This document shows positions 56,470 to 64,000 of a stretch of DNA of 64,000 nucleotides, piece after piece. The first letter of the stretch is position 1. Every line of letters starts with the position of its first letter. The notes under the pieces were generated by a model. That model ran no database searches. It was not told where the DNA came from and saw nothing but the letters and a program-made list of their open reading frames with translations. The stretch spans positions 2,790,001 through 2,854,000 of the forward strand of contig NZ_JACBZT010000001.1 of the NCBI RefSeq assembly GCF_013408985.1. Reading direction: 5' to 3'. The position numbers and the translations under genes were made by a program. Source of the DNA: Petropleomorpha daqingensis (lineage in GTDB: Bacteria; Actinomycetota; Actinomycetes; Mycobacteriales; Geodermatophilaceae).

Positions 56470-57357
56470 GTGCGCTCGCTCCTGCTCATCCACGCCCATC
56501 CCGACGACGAGGCGATCAACAACGGGGCGACCATGGCCCGCTACGTCGCCGAGGGCGTCCAGGTCACGCTGCTGACCTGCACCCTGGGCGAGGAGGGCGA
56601 GGTGCTGGTCCCGGAGCTGGCGCAGCTGGCCGCCGACCAGGCCGACCAGCTCGGGGGCTACCGCATCTCCGAGCTCACCGCGGCCATGGCGGCGCTCGGG
56701 GTCACCGACCACCGCTGGCTCGGCGGGGCCGGGCGCTACCGCGACTCCGGGATGATGGGGACGCCGGCCAACGAGAACCCGCGCGCCTTCTGGAACGCCG
56801 ACGTCGAGGAGGCCGCGGCGCACGCGGTCGCCGTCGTCCGGGAGCTGCGCCCGCAGGTGCTGGTGACCTACGACGAGAAGGGCGGCTACGGCCACCCCGA
56901 CCACATCCAGGCGCACCGGGTCGCCATGCGCGCGGTCGGGGCCGCCGCAGACCCGGCGTTCCACCCGGAGCTGGGCGAGCCCTGGCAGGTCGCCAAGGTC
57001 TACTGGTGCGCCATGCCGCGGTCGGTGGTGCTGCGCGGCATCGAGGCGATGGCCGAGGTGGGGGAGGGCTCGCCGTTCGAGGGGCTCGGCGACATCGAGG
57101 AGGTGCCGTTCGTCGTCCCGGACGAGGCGATCGCCGCCGCCGTCGACGCCCGCGCCTACGCCGGCCACAAGGACGCCGCCCTGCGCGCCTACCCGACGCA
57201 GATCACCGTCGACGGGCCGTTCTTCGCGCTGTCCAACAACCTCGGCCAGGAGGTGCTCGGCACCGAGTACTACCGGCTGGTGCGGGGCGAGCGAGGCCCG
57301 GACGGCGGCTCCCCACAGGGCTGGGAGGACGACCTGTTCGCCGGCCTGCCCGGATGA
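56470..57357 (+). CDS. mshB: GlcNAc-Ins deacetylase of mycothiol synthesis
   Basis: A 295-residue zinc amidase that deacetylates GlcNAc-Ins in mycothiol synthesis, the actinobacterial glutathione substitute. Zinc ligands are His10 and Asp13 in HAHPDDE and His145 in GHPDH, matching the LmbE/MshB family. Length fits MshB rather than the related Mca, though Mca is an alternative. GTG start. Overlaps the next gene (ATGA). Confidence 0.88.
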   Translation: MRSLLLIHAHPDDEAINNGATMARYVAEGVQVTLLTCTLGEEGEVLVPELAQLAADQADQLGGYRISELTAAMAALGVTDHRWLGGAGRYRDSGMMGTPANENPRAFWNADVEEAAAHAVAVVRELRPQVLVTYDEKGGYGHPDHIQAHRVAMRAVGAAADPAFHPELGEPWQVAKVYWCAMPRSVVLRGIEAMAEVGEGSPFEGLGDIEEVPFVVPDEAIAAAVDARAYAGHKDAALRAYPTQITVDGPFFALSNNLGQEVLGTEYYRLVRGERGPDGGSPQGWEDDLFAGLPG

Positions 57358-57761
57358 GAGCTCTCGCGCTCGTCGGCTGGGGCATCGCGGCCGTCGTCGT
57401 CGGCACCTGGCTGGCGCTGGTCGAGGTCTTCTGGCTGCCGCTGCGCGTGGGCGGCGTGCTCGTGCCGGTCTCCGTGCTCGCCGCCGTCGTGGGCAACCTG
57501 CTGGTGGTCAGCGCCGCCTACCGCTGGTCGCGCTCGCGGGTGGTCGCCGTCCTGCCGGCGCTGGCGTGGCTGGCGGTGGCGCTGGGCGCGGCGCGACGCC
57601 GTCCCGAGGGTGACCTGGTGATCGTCGGGACGGGCGCCCTGGGGTACGTCGGCCTGGCGTTCCTGCTGGTCGGCGTCGTGGCGGCGGCGTTCGCCGTCGG
57701 CCGGGTCCTGGCCTCGCCCCGCCGGACCCGCGATCAGGAGGACAGCGGCGCCAGCCGGTAG
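57354..57761 (+). CDS. Small membrane protein downstream of mshB
   Basis: A 135-residue protein with four hydrophobic helices and a short polar tail, of the kind often found beside mshB in actinobacteria (DUF6113-like). Function unknown. ATG overlaps the mshB stop. Its 3' end overlaps the convergent GNAT gene by 28 bases. Confidence 0.7.
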   Translation: MRALALVGWGIAAVVVGTWLALVEVFWLPLRVGGVLVPVSVLAAVVGNLLVVSAAYRWSRSRVVAVLPALAWLAVALGAARRRPEGDLVIVGTGALGYVGLAFLLVGVVAAAFAVGRVLASPRRTRDQEDSGASR

Positions 57762-58474
57762 TGGTAGCGGTGGTGCTCGGTGAAGCCGAGCCGCTCGTAG
57801 AGCGCCAGCGCCGGGGCGTTGGTGCACACCACCTGCAGGGTGCAGGAGTGGGCTCCGCGGTCGGCCGCCCACGCGCCGAGTGACGCCATCACCGCCGTCG
57901 CCAGGCCACGCCGGCGGTAGGACTCGTCCACGGTCACCGCGGTCACCACCAGCCAGCCCTCGACGACGACGCCCCGCGCGACCGCGGCGGGTGGGGCCGG
58001 GGGCGGGTCGAGCCGGACGGTGAGGAACGCCGGGTCGTCGGCGGCGAGCAGCACGTCCCGCGCCACCGGCGGCAGCGCGGCGCCGCGGTAGCGGTAGCCG
58101 ACCAGCCAGTCGTCGTCCGGCTCGGCGGCGATCGAGACCGCCACCGACGGCTCCGGCCAGCCGGCCAGGGGAGCGGTCAGCACGAGGACGTCCTCGTCCC
58201 GGTCCCAGCCGGCCGCCGCGAAGGCGGCGTCGGCGGCCTCGGCACCGGGCAGCGGCACCTGCGCGCGCGGCCGCAGGCCCCGTGTGGTGTACCAGCAGGT
58301 CACGGCGGCGACCGCGTCGGGCAGCGCGGCCGGCGGCTCCCCGACGACGAGCACCGAGTTGGCCCGGCCGGTGAAGCCGCCGCCGGCGCGCAGCAGCCAG
58401 TCGCCGTAGGCCTCGCGCGACAGACCTCGCCAGCTCTCGGCGGACAGGCGTTCGAGGTCGGCGACGGAGAGCAC
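57734..58474 (-). CDS. GNAT-family N-acetyltransferase
   Basis: A 246-residue acetyltransferase. The acetyl-CoA site is RRRGLATAVMASL in the C-terminal half; ALALYERLGF is the final family motif. The N-terminal half (about residues 1-120) is extended with a degenerate second GNAT-like fold. GTG at 58474 lies just inside the GGDEF-EAL gene end, 14 bases after that gene's stop. Substrate unknown; proximity to mshB is noted but the strand differs. Confidence 0.8.
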   Translation of the reverse strand: MLSVADLERLSAESWRGLSREAYGDWLLRAGGGFTGRANSVLVVGEPPAALPDAVAAVTCWYTTRGLRPRAQVPLPGAEAADAAFAAAGWDRDEDVLVLTAPLAGWPEPSVAVSIAAEPDDDWLVGYRYRGAALPPVARDVLLAADDPAFLTVRLDPPPAPPAAVARGVVVEGWLVVTAVTVDESYRRRGLATAVMASLGAWAADRGAHSCTLQVVCTNAPALALYERLGFTEHHRYHYRLAPLSS

Positions 58475-58488
58475 CAGGGGATGGTGCC

Positions 58489-61368
58489 TCAGCGGGCGGC
58501 GTCGGCCATCGACCGGGCGGACAGCCAGGGCAGGAAGTCCGCGGCGGGCATCGGCCGGGCGACGTGGAAGCCCTGGGCGATGTCGCAGTTCCACTCGCAC
58601 AGCGCGGCCAGCGCGTCCGCGTCCTCGACGCCCTCGACCACCATGGTCATGCCCAGGTCGCGCGAGAGCTGCAGGGTGCTGCGCACGATCGCGGCCGCCC
58701 GGGGGTCCGAGGTCAGGTTGCGCACGAAGCTGCGGTCGAGCTTGAGCTCGTTGACCGGCAGCGCGCGCAGGTAGGCCAGCGAGCTGTAGCCGGTGCCGTA
58801 GTCGTCGATCGAGAGCTGCACGCCCAGCCGGCGCAGGCCGTCGAGCACCTGGCGGGTGCGCGCGGCGTCGGCCATGAGGACGTCCTCGGTGATCTCCAGG
58901 GTGAGCGACTGCGCGGGCACGCCGAGGCTGTCGAGCAGCATCCCCACCTGGTCGGGCAGCGCGATGTCCTGCAGGTTGGACACCGACAGGTTGACCGCGA
59001 CCGACAGGTCGTGACCGGCCTCGCGCCAGCCGCGCAGGTCCGACAGCGAGCGCTCCAGCACGCGCAGCGCCAGGCGGCGCATCAGCCCCGCCTGCTCGGC
59101 CAGGGGCAGGAAGACGTCGGGGGTGAGCAACCCGCGGGTCGGGTGCTGCCACCGGACGAGGGCCTCGACGCCGATCACCGCGCCGGTGCGCAGGTCCAGC
59201 TTCGGCTGGTAGTAGGGGACCAGCTCCTCGGTGTCGAGGGCGGTGCGCAGCTGCTCGAGGGTCTCCAGCCGGTCGCGGGAGTCCGGCGTGCCGTCGGGCT
59301 CCCACAGCTCGAAGCCGCGCCGGTCGCGCTTGGCCGCGTACATCGCGGTGTCGGCGCGGGCCAGCAGCAGCGAGCGGTCGCGGCCGTGGTCCGGGCACAG
59401 CGCGATGCCGATGCTCGCGTCGATGTGCAGCGGCATGCCGTCGAGCACGAACTCGTCGCGCAGCGCCGCACCGAGCCGGTGCGCCACCTCCAGCGCGCGG
59501 GCGTGGTCGGCGTCGGGCAGCAGGACGGCGAACTCGTCGCCGCCCATCCGGGCGAGCAGGTCGCCGGGCTGCAGCGCCTTGCCCAGCCGCGGCCCGACCA
59601 GGCAGAGCAGGTCGTCGCCGACGCTGTGCCCGAAGCTGTCGTTGATCTCCTTGAACCGGTCGAGGTCGACCATGAGGACGGCGCAGTCGCGGCCCGCGCT
59701 GTCGTAGACGGTCTTCTCCAGCTCCTCGATGAACCGGCGGCGGTTGGGCAGACCGGTCAGCGGGTCGTGGTGCGCCTCGTCGGCCAGCTGCTTCAGGCGC
59801 AGCCGCTCGACGGCGCGCAGCACCGCGTTCTCCACCACCAGCGCGCCCTCGAGGGTCACCTGGCGCACGGCCTCGCGCAGGTCGGCCGACCAGCGGCCGG
59901 TCGAGGACGTCGAACCGGTGACGATCAGGCCCATGAGCCGGTCGCCGGCCAGCAGCGGGACGCTCACGTAGGCCTTGAGGTCCAGGGCCGCCACGAGCCG
60001 CGGGTCGAGGAGGTCGCTGGCGGCGGCGTCCTCGACGAACACCGGCAGCCGTTCCTCGACGGTGCGCTGCCAGAGCTTGACGTCGGCGGCGGGGCGGCCG
60101 ATCACCTGCCGCCGGACGACCTCCTTGTGCTCGTCGGCCCAGCCGAGGTGCCGCACGTCCTCGATGAGGCCGTCGGCGTCGACCTTGTAGGCCGAGCTGC
60201 GCTCGGTGCCCAGCACGTCCTGGACGGCGCGGGCCAGCACCTCGGCCGCCTCGGGGACGCCCGTGGCGTGCGCGCCGTCGACCAGCAGCTGGCGCACCAC
60301 CTCGGCGGTGGCCAGCGAGGCCGCGCGCGACTGGTTGGTCCGGACCTGCTCCAGCACGCCGGCGAGGTAGACGCCGGCGGCGGTCGCCATCCGGCGCACC
60401 TCCTCGGAGAAGGGGCGCTGCAGCGGGCTGTCGAGGGTGAGCACGCCGGCCAGGTGTGGAGCCCGGCCCAGCGGGACGGCCAGCGCGGAGGCGATGCCGA
60501 AGGTGTCGGCCCACCACCCGGAGAGCTCGCCGGAGTCGCGGTCGGCGGCCTTCGGCTCGCCGGTGCGCAGCACGGTCTGCACCAGCTGCAGCGGCTCGGG
60601 GGCGTTGCGGAACCGCTTCCAGCCGGCCGTGTCGCGCCGCCCGTCGGCGTACCGGGCCATGCTGGGGACGAGTTCGCCGTCCTCGACGAGGAAGACGCAG
60701 GCCCGCTCGACCTCGCCGAGCTCGGCCAGCTGCTGGCAGGCCACGGCGAGCAGCTCCTCGACCGAGTCGGCCTGGTGCGCGCGCTCGACGAGCCCGAGCA
60801 GCACCTCGGCGGAGTCCAGGCGGCGGCGCTCGGAGCGGCGGCGCCACGCCTCGGTCAGCGCGAGCGCGATGCCGGGCACGGCCTGGCGCAGCTGAGCCGT
60901 GGAGGCGGCGGCCGCCGGCTCGATGGTCAGCAGGCCGACCACCTCGCCGTTGCGGACCAGCGGCTCGCCGTGCGCGGAGCGGATGCCGTAGCGGGCGGCC
61001 TCCTTGTCCGCGGCCCGGCGCCCGTCGGCACGGACGACGACCGGCTCGCACCGTTCGAGCACCGCGGAGACGAACGGCGAGCGGGACACCGTGACCGGGT
61101 TCTTCAGCGCCGGGATCTCGGCCACGTCGGCGCCCGGGCAGACCGACTGCCGGTAGGGCGCCGCGGTGCCGGTGGTGGCCTCGTGCACCCAGACCGACAC
61201 CCGGGAGGCGCCCAGCGTGCTGCGCAGGCGGGCGAGCTGGTGGTCGAGCGCGGCCTGCGCGTCGTAGTGCGCGGCCGGGCCGGTGGGACGGCGGGTGGGC
61301 AGAGGGGGCCGCGGCGCGGGGATGCGTCCTCGCGTCGCCGCAGCCCGGGGGGCCCTCGCCGTCGTCAC
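58489..61368 (-). CDS. GAF-GAF-GGDEF-EAL cyclic-di-GMP protein (soluble)
   Basis: A 959-residue signalling protein without membrane helices. At least two GAF domains occupy about residues 40-540, then GGDEF with intact GGDEF (about 608-612) and EAL near 734 with NLSVSNL and DDYGTGYSS. Both sites look complete. GAF domains suggest a small-molecule or redox input. GTG start at 61368 is the best available; the frame is open far upstream as a shadow. Third GGDEF-EAL protein of the window. Confidence 0.85.
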   Translation of the reverse strand: MTTARAPRAAATRGRIPAPRPPLPTRRPTGPAAHYDAQAALDHQLARLRSTLGASRVSVWVHEATTGTAAPYRQSVCPGADVAEIPALKNPVTVSRSPFVSAVLERCEPVVVRADGRRAADKEAARYGIRSAHGEPLVRNGEVVGLLTIEPAAAASTAQLRQAVPGIALALTEAWRRRSERRRLDSAEVLLGLVERAHQADSVEELLAVACQQLAELGEVERACVFLVEDGELVPSMARYADGRRDTAGWKRFRNAPEPLQLVQTVLRTGEPKAADRDSGELSGWWADTFGIASALAVPLGRAPHLAGVLTLDSPLQRPFSEEVRRMATAAGVYLAGVLEQVRTNQSRAASLATAEVVRQLLVDGAHATGVPEAAEVLARAVQDVLGTERSSAYKVDADGLIEDVRHLGWADEHKEVVRRQVIGRPAADVKLWQRTVEERLPVFVEDAAASDLLDPRLVAALDLKAYVSVPLLAGDRLMGLIVTGSTSSTGRWSADLREAVRQVTLEGALVVENAVLRAVERLRLKQLADEAHHDPLTGLPNRRRFIEELEKTVYDSAGRDCAVLMVDLDRFKEINDSFGHSVGDDLLCLVGPRLGKALQPGDLLARMGGDEFAVLLPDADHARALEVAHRLGAALRDEFVLDGMPLHIDASIGIALCPDHGRDRSLLLARADTAMYAAKRDRRGFELWEPDGTPDSRDRLETLEQLRTALDTEELVPYYQPKLDLRTGAVIGVEALVRWQHPTRGLLTPDVFLPLAEQAGLMRRLALRVLERSLSDLRGWREAGHDLSVAVNLSVSNLQDIALPDQVGMLLDSLGVPAQSLTLEITEDVLMADAARTRQVLDGLRRLGVQLSIDDYGTGYSSLAYLRALPVNELKLDRSFVRNLTSDPRAAAIVRSTLQLSRDLGMTMVVEGVEDADALAALCEWNCDIAQGFHVARPMPAADFLPWLSARSMADAAR

Positions 61369-61436
61369 GGTAGGCGGATCGGCACTATCGCGTTCCGCTT
61401 GAGCCGGCCGTCGTCGCCTCCCCCCAACGGGGGAGG

Positions 61437-61469
61437 GCTGCATCGCCGCTGGATCGCCGCTGCATCGCC
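61437..61469. repeat. Three 11-base tandem repeats upstream of fdxA
   Basis: GCTGSATCGCC repeated three times at 61437, 61448 and 61459, one helical turn apart, in the 213-base intergenic region shared by the GGDEF-EAL gene and fdxA. Preceded by a CCCCC-AAC-GGGGG hairpin. Could be a binding site for a regulator contacting one face of the DNA. Confidence 0.5.
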
Positions 61470-61581
61470 CCTGATGGGAGGGGATGGCGACGCTGCGCGG
61501 ACGACAGGTGATACTGAGCGCGACAACACCCGACCGCGGTCCGGCCGCGGTCGCTGCACCCGTCCCCGGGAGGGATCCGCC

Positions 61582-61908
61582 GTGACCTACGTCATCACCC
61601 AGCCCTGTGTCGACGTCCTCGACAAGGCGTGCATCGACGAGTGTCCGGTGGACTGCATCTACGAGGGCGACCGGATGCTCTACATCCACCCCGACGAGTG
61701 CGTGGACTGCGGCGCCTGCGAGCCGGTGTGCCCGGTGGAGGCCATCTACTACGAGGACGACGTCCCCGACAAGTGGAAGGACTTCTACAACGCCAACGTG
61801 GAGTTCTTCTCCGACCTGGGCAGCCCCGGCGGCGCCGCGAAGACCGGGAAGATCGCCAAGGACCACCCGCTGGTCGCCGCGCTCCCGCCGCAGGGCGAGG
61901 ACCACTGA
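61582..61908 (+). CDS. fdxA: 7Fe ferredoxin
   Basis: A 108-residue electron carrier with one [3Fe-4S] and one [4Fe-4S] cluster. Cys9, Cys17 and Cys50 fit the [3Fe-4S] cluster and Cys21, Cys40, Cys43 and Cys46 the [4Fe-4S] cluster; a spare Cys25 matches the family. GTG start with GGGAGGG upstream. Likely partner of ferredoxin-dependent enzymes such as SirA. The dapC-like gene overlaps its stop codon (CTGA). Confidence 0.93.
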   Translation: MTYVITQPCVDVLDKACIDECPVDCIYEGDRMLYIHPDECVDCGACEPVCPVEAIYYEDDVPDKWKDFYNANVEFFSDLGSPGGAAKTGKIAKDHPLVAALPPQGEDH

Positions 61909-63029
61909 CCACGGCTGCTGACACCGGGACGGCCGCGCGGCGGCTGCCCGACTTCCCGTGGGACTCCCTGACCGGAGCCCGGGCCCGGGCGGCCCGGCAC
62001 CCCGGCGGGGTGGTCGACCTGTCCATCGGCACGCCGGTCGACGCGTCGCCGTCCGTGCTGCAGGCGGCGCTGGCGGCCGGCGCGGACGCACCGGGCTACC
62101 CGACGGCGCTCGGCACGCCGGCGCTGCGCACCGCCGCCGCGGACTGGCTGGCCCGCCGGCTCGGCGTGACGGTCGCCGAGCCGCACGGGCCCGACCCCTC
62201 GGTGATCCCGACCGTCGGCTCCAAGGAGCTCGTCGCGCTGCTGCCCACCCTGCTCGGGCTGTCGGGCAGCGGGACGGTGCTCATCCCCGAGGTGGCCTAC
62301 CCGACCTACGAGGTGGGCGCGGTGCTGGCCGGTCTCGCGGTGCGCCGCTGCGACGTCCCGCCGGACGACGCGACCGGCGTCGTCCTGGTCTGGCTGAACT
62401 CCCCGGGCAACCCGCACGGCCGCGTGCTCACCGACGACGAGCTGCGCGCCTGGGCGGCCTGGGGCCGCGCGCGGGGCGTGCCGGTCGTGGCCGACGAGTG
62501 CTACATCACCCTCGGCTGGGACGTCGAGCCGCGCTCCCTGCTGCACCCGGCCGTGGCCGGCGACGACCACAGCGGCCTGCTCGCGGTGCACTCCCTCTCC
62601 AAGCAGTCCAACGCCGCGGGCTACCGCGCCGGGCTGCTCTCGGGTGACCCGGCGCTGGTGCGCCAGGCGTGGGAGGTGCGCCGGCACCTCGGGCTGCTCG
62701 TGCCCGGCCCGGTGCAGGACGCGATGACGGCCGCGCTGGCCGACGACGCGCACGTCGCCGAGCAGAAGGAGCGCTACCGGGCGCGGCGGGCCACGCTGCT
62801 GGCGGCCGTCCGGGCGGCCGGGCTGCGGGTCGACCACTCCGAGGCGGGGCTCTACCTGTGGGCCACGCGCGACGAGGACTGCTGGACCACGATCGACTGG
62901 CTGGCCGGTCTCGGCATCGTCGCGGCGCCGGGCACCTTCTACGGTCCGTCCGGCGCCCGGCACGTGCGCATGGCGCTGACCGCCTCCGACGAGCGGATCG
63001 CCGCCGCCGCCGAGCGCCTCGCGGGGTGA
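61905..63029 (+). CDS. dapC: Succinyldiaminopimelate transaminase, apparent CTG start
   Basis: A PLP aminotransferase of lysine/peptidoglycan precursor synthesis. The conserved opening LPDFPWDSL and SIGTPVD are present, with the catalytic Lys in SLSKQSNAAG (about residue 233). No ATG, GTG or TTG lies between the fdxA stop and the conserved N-terminus; the next GTG at 62010 would cut off about 35 residues. The only sensible start is CTG 61905, overlapping the fdxA TGA. 374 residues from that start; overlaps the phosphotransferase gene at the end. Confidence 0.8.
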   Translation: MTTAADTGTAARRLPDFPWDSLTGARARAARHPGGVVDLSIGTPVDASPSVLQAALAAGADAPGYPTALGTPALRTAAADWLARRLGVTVAEPHGPDPSVIPTVGSKELVALLPTLLGLSGSGTVLIPEVAYPTYEVGAVLAGLAVRRCDVPPDDATGVVLVWLNSPGNPHGRVLTDDELRAWAAWGRARGVPVVADECYITLGWDVEPRSLLHPAVAGDDHSGLLAVHSLSKQSNAAGYRAGLLSGDPALVRQAWEVRRHLGLLVPGPVQDAMTAALADDAHVAEQKERYRARRATLLAAVRAAGLRVDHSEAGLYLWATRDEDCWTTIDWLAGLGIVAAPGTFYGPSGARHVRMALTASDERIAAAAERLAG

Positions 63030-63916
63030 GCCGGGTCGTCGTCCCACGTGCGCTGGTGGCGGCGATGACGTCGATCCACGGCGCACGCGGCGCCGGCTGG
63101 TGCGCGCGGCTGCCCGCGGTCGTGACCTCCCGTGCCCGCTCGTGGGGGGTGGTGCTGGGGGAGCCGTTCGACGCGACCTACCACTGGGTCGCGCCCGGAC
63201 GGCGGGGGAGCGCCGAGGTGGTGCTCAAGGTCGGGATCGCCAACGACGAGGGCGACCTGGTGCGCGAGGCGGGCGTCCTCGCCGCGTGGGACGGTGCGGG
63301 GGCCGTGCGGCTCCTCGAGGTCTCGGTGTCGGCCGATTCCGTGGCCCTGCTGCTGGAGCGGGTGCGGCCCGGCACCGACCTGACCGGCCTGCCGGACGAC
63401 GAGGCGTTCCCGCTGCTCGGCCGGGTGGGGCGGGCCCTGCACTCCGGTGGGACCGCGCGGCCTCCGCTGGCGGTGGAGCCGGCGGCGCTGGCCGACCTGC
63501 GCACCGGTCATCCGCTGCTGCCCCCGTCGGTGACCTCGGCCGCCGCCGACCGGCTCGACGCCCTGCTGGCGTCGGCGACGGCCCCGGTGCTGTGCCACGG
63601 GGACCTGCACCACGGCAACGTGCTGGTCGGCGCCGACGGACCGGTGGCGATCGATCCGCGCGGGGTGTGGGCCGAACCCGCGCTCGACGTCTCGGTGGCG
63701 ATGCTCAACCCGCTGGGCACGCTGCCGCGCGACGCCGCCGCGTTGGCCGCACTGCTCGAACGGCGGCTGGCCCTGCTGTGCCCGGCGATGAGGGTGGACG
63801 TCGACCGCGGCCGGGCGTGGACGGCGGTCTACGCGGTGGTCTCGGCGGTGTGGGCGGCGCAGGACGGGCTCGGGATCGAGGAGGAGAGCCTGGCGGTCGC
63901 CGCCGTCCTCGGCTGA
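63026..63916 (+). CDS. Aminoglycoside-phosphotransferase-family kinase
   Basis: A 296-residue kinase of the APH(6)/hydroxyurea phosphotransferase type. HGDLHHGN (about 191-198) is the catalytic loop and AIDPRG (about 208-213) the metal-binding motif; the N-lobe Lys is in VVLKVG. May confer streptomycin-type resistance or phosphorylate a metabolite. GTG overlaps the dapC stop. A hairpin follows it. Confidence 0.85.
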   Translation: MSRVVVPRALVAAMTSIHGARGAGWCARLPAVVTSRARSWGVVLGEPFDATYHWVAPGRRGSAEVVLKVGIANDEGDLVREAGVLAAWDGAGAVRLLEVSVSADSVALLLERVRPGTDLTGLPDDEAFPLLGRVGRALHSGGTARPPLAVEPAALADLRTGHPLLPPSVTSAAADRLDALLASATAPVLCHGDLHHGNVLVGADGPVAIDPRGVWAEPALDVSVAMLNPLGTLPRDAAALAALLERRLALLCPAMRVDVDRGRAWTAVYAVVSAVWAAQDGLGIEEESLAVAAVLG

Positions 63917-63944
63917 TCCGGCCGGAGGCCCGTGCAGGAGATGA

Positions 63945-63974
63945 GGCCCCGCCCGGCTGGTGCCGGACGGGGCC
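63945..63974 (+). terminator. Hairpin terminator after the phosphotransferase gene
   Basis: 13-base arms GGCCCCGCCCGGC and GCCGGACGGGGCC, one mismatch, TGGT loop, about 30 bases past the stop. It closes the fdxA-dapC-kinase operon. Confidence 0.7.
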
Positions 63975-64000
63975 CACCTCTCGTCGCTGACGACGAATCG

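Noticed and set aside
58564-61581. Plus-strand open frame upstream of fdxA
   Set aside because: It only extends the fdxA frame backwards through the antisense of the GGDEF-EAL gene; GTG 61582 with its ribosome site is the real start.

Overview
The window is very GC-rich double-stranded DNA with strong G/C bias at third codon positions, many GTG starts, and four-base stop/start overlaps (ATGA, GTGA). It carries mycothiol synthesis (mshB), a 7Fe ferredoxin (fdxA), a siroheme sulfite reductase with a cysteine-type leader peptide, and a single-anchor succinate dehydrogenase. Together these point to a high-GC actinobacterium. Gene content and style suggest Geodermatophilaceae (Geodermatophilus, Blastococcus or Modestobacter), but that is inference and no marker gene in the window settles it. 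No rRNA, tRNA, CRISPR array, prophage or insertion sequence was recognised. Almost all of the window is coding.

Layout. 1-5.6 kb: a conflict-type operon made of a truncated ATPase-like gene, a large STAND-type NTPase, and a trypsin-like protease fused to a DNA/RNA non-specific endonuclease. This is the best candidate for an undescribed system. 5.7-9.1 kb: DHA2 exporter, adenine/adenosine deaminase, a TasA/camelysin-like secreted protein with a small overlapping gene. 9.2-16.4 kb: minus-strand operon of two tandem giant LuxR (LAL) regulators, a MmcQ/YjbR protein and a CorA transporter. 16.7-18 kb: a 43-residue two-repeat microprotein coupled to an MFS exporter. 18.1-23.1 kb: two divergent GGDEF-EAL proteins. 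23.1-24.1 kb: HxlR regulator with a thioesterase. 24.3-27.7 kb: sdhCAB, with an iron-box-like site upstream.

27.8-34.8 kb: molybdopterin oxidoreductase plus FAD reductase, beta-lactamase-fold hydrolase, a 2TM protein, a three-gene operon (CrtA-like monooxygenase, phosphatase, methyltransferase) and the large catalase katE with a sigma-B-like promoter. 34.9-40.5 kb: FNT channel, ABC exporter, DUF1990 protein, HipA-like kinase with DUF3037 partner, VOC and Imm5-like proteins, pterin carbinolamine dehydratase. 40.5-44.6 kb: assimilatory sulfate reduction (cysC, leader peptide, sirA, zinc ribbon, cysH) with an Rrf2 regulator. 44.7-46.5 kb: an SRPBCC-Nudix fusion and a DUF559 nuclease-like gene bracketed by copies of a palindromic repeat. 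46.5-49.6 kb: TldD/PmbA protease pair and CsbD. 49.9-56.3 kb: five-gene oligopeptide/dipeptide ABC importer. 56.5-63.9 kb: mshB, membrane protein, GNAT, third GGDEF-EAL protein, fdxA, dapC and a small-molecule phosphotransferase.

How the genes fit together. Sulfur assimilation, mycothiol (cysteine-based), catalase, CsbD and iron-linked genes suggest redox and stress management. Three GGDEF-EAL proteins and two LAL regulators suggest heavy signalling. Recurrent sequence-level oddities are two apparent CTG starts in CTGA overlaps, a dispersed 42-base palindrome that supplies stop codons to neighbouring genes, and a hairpin enclosing the dppF start codon.
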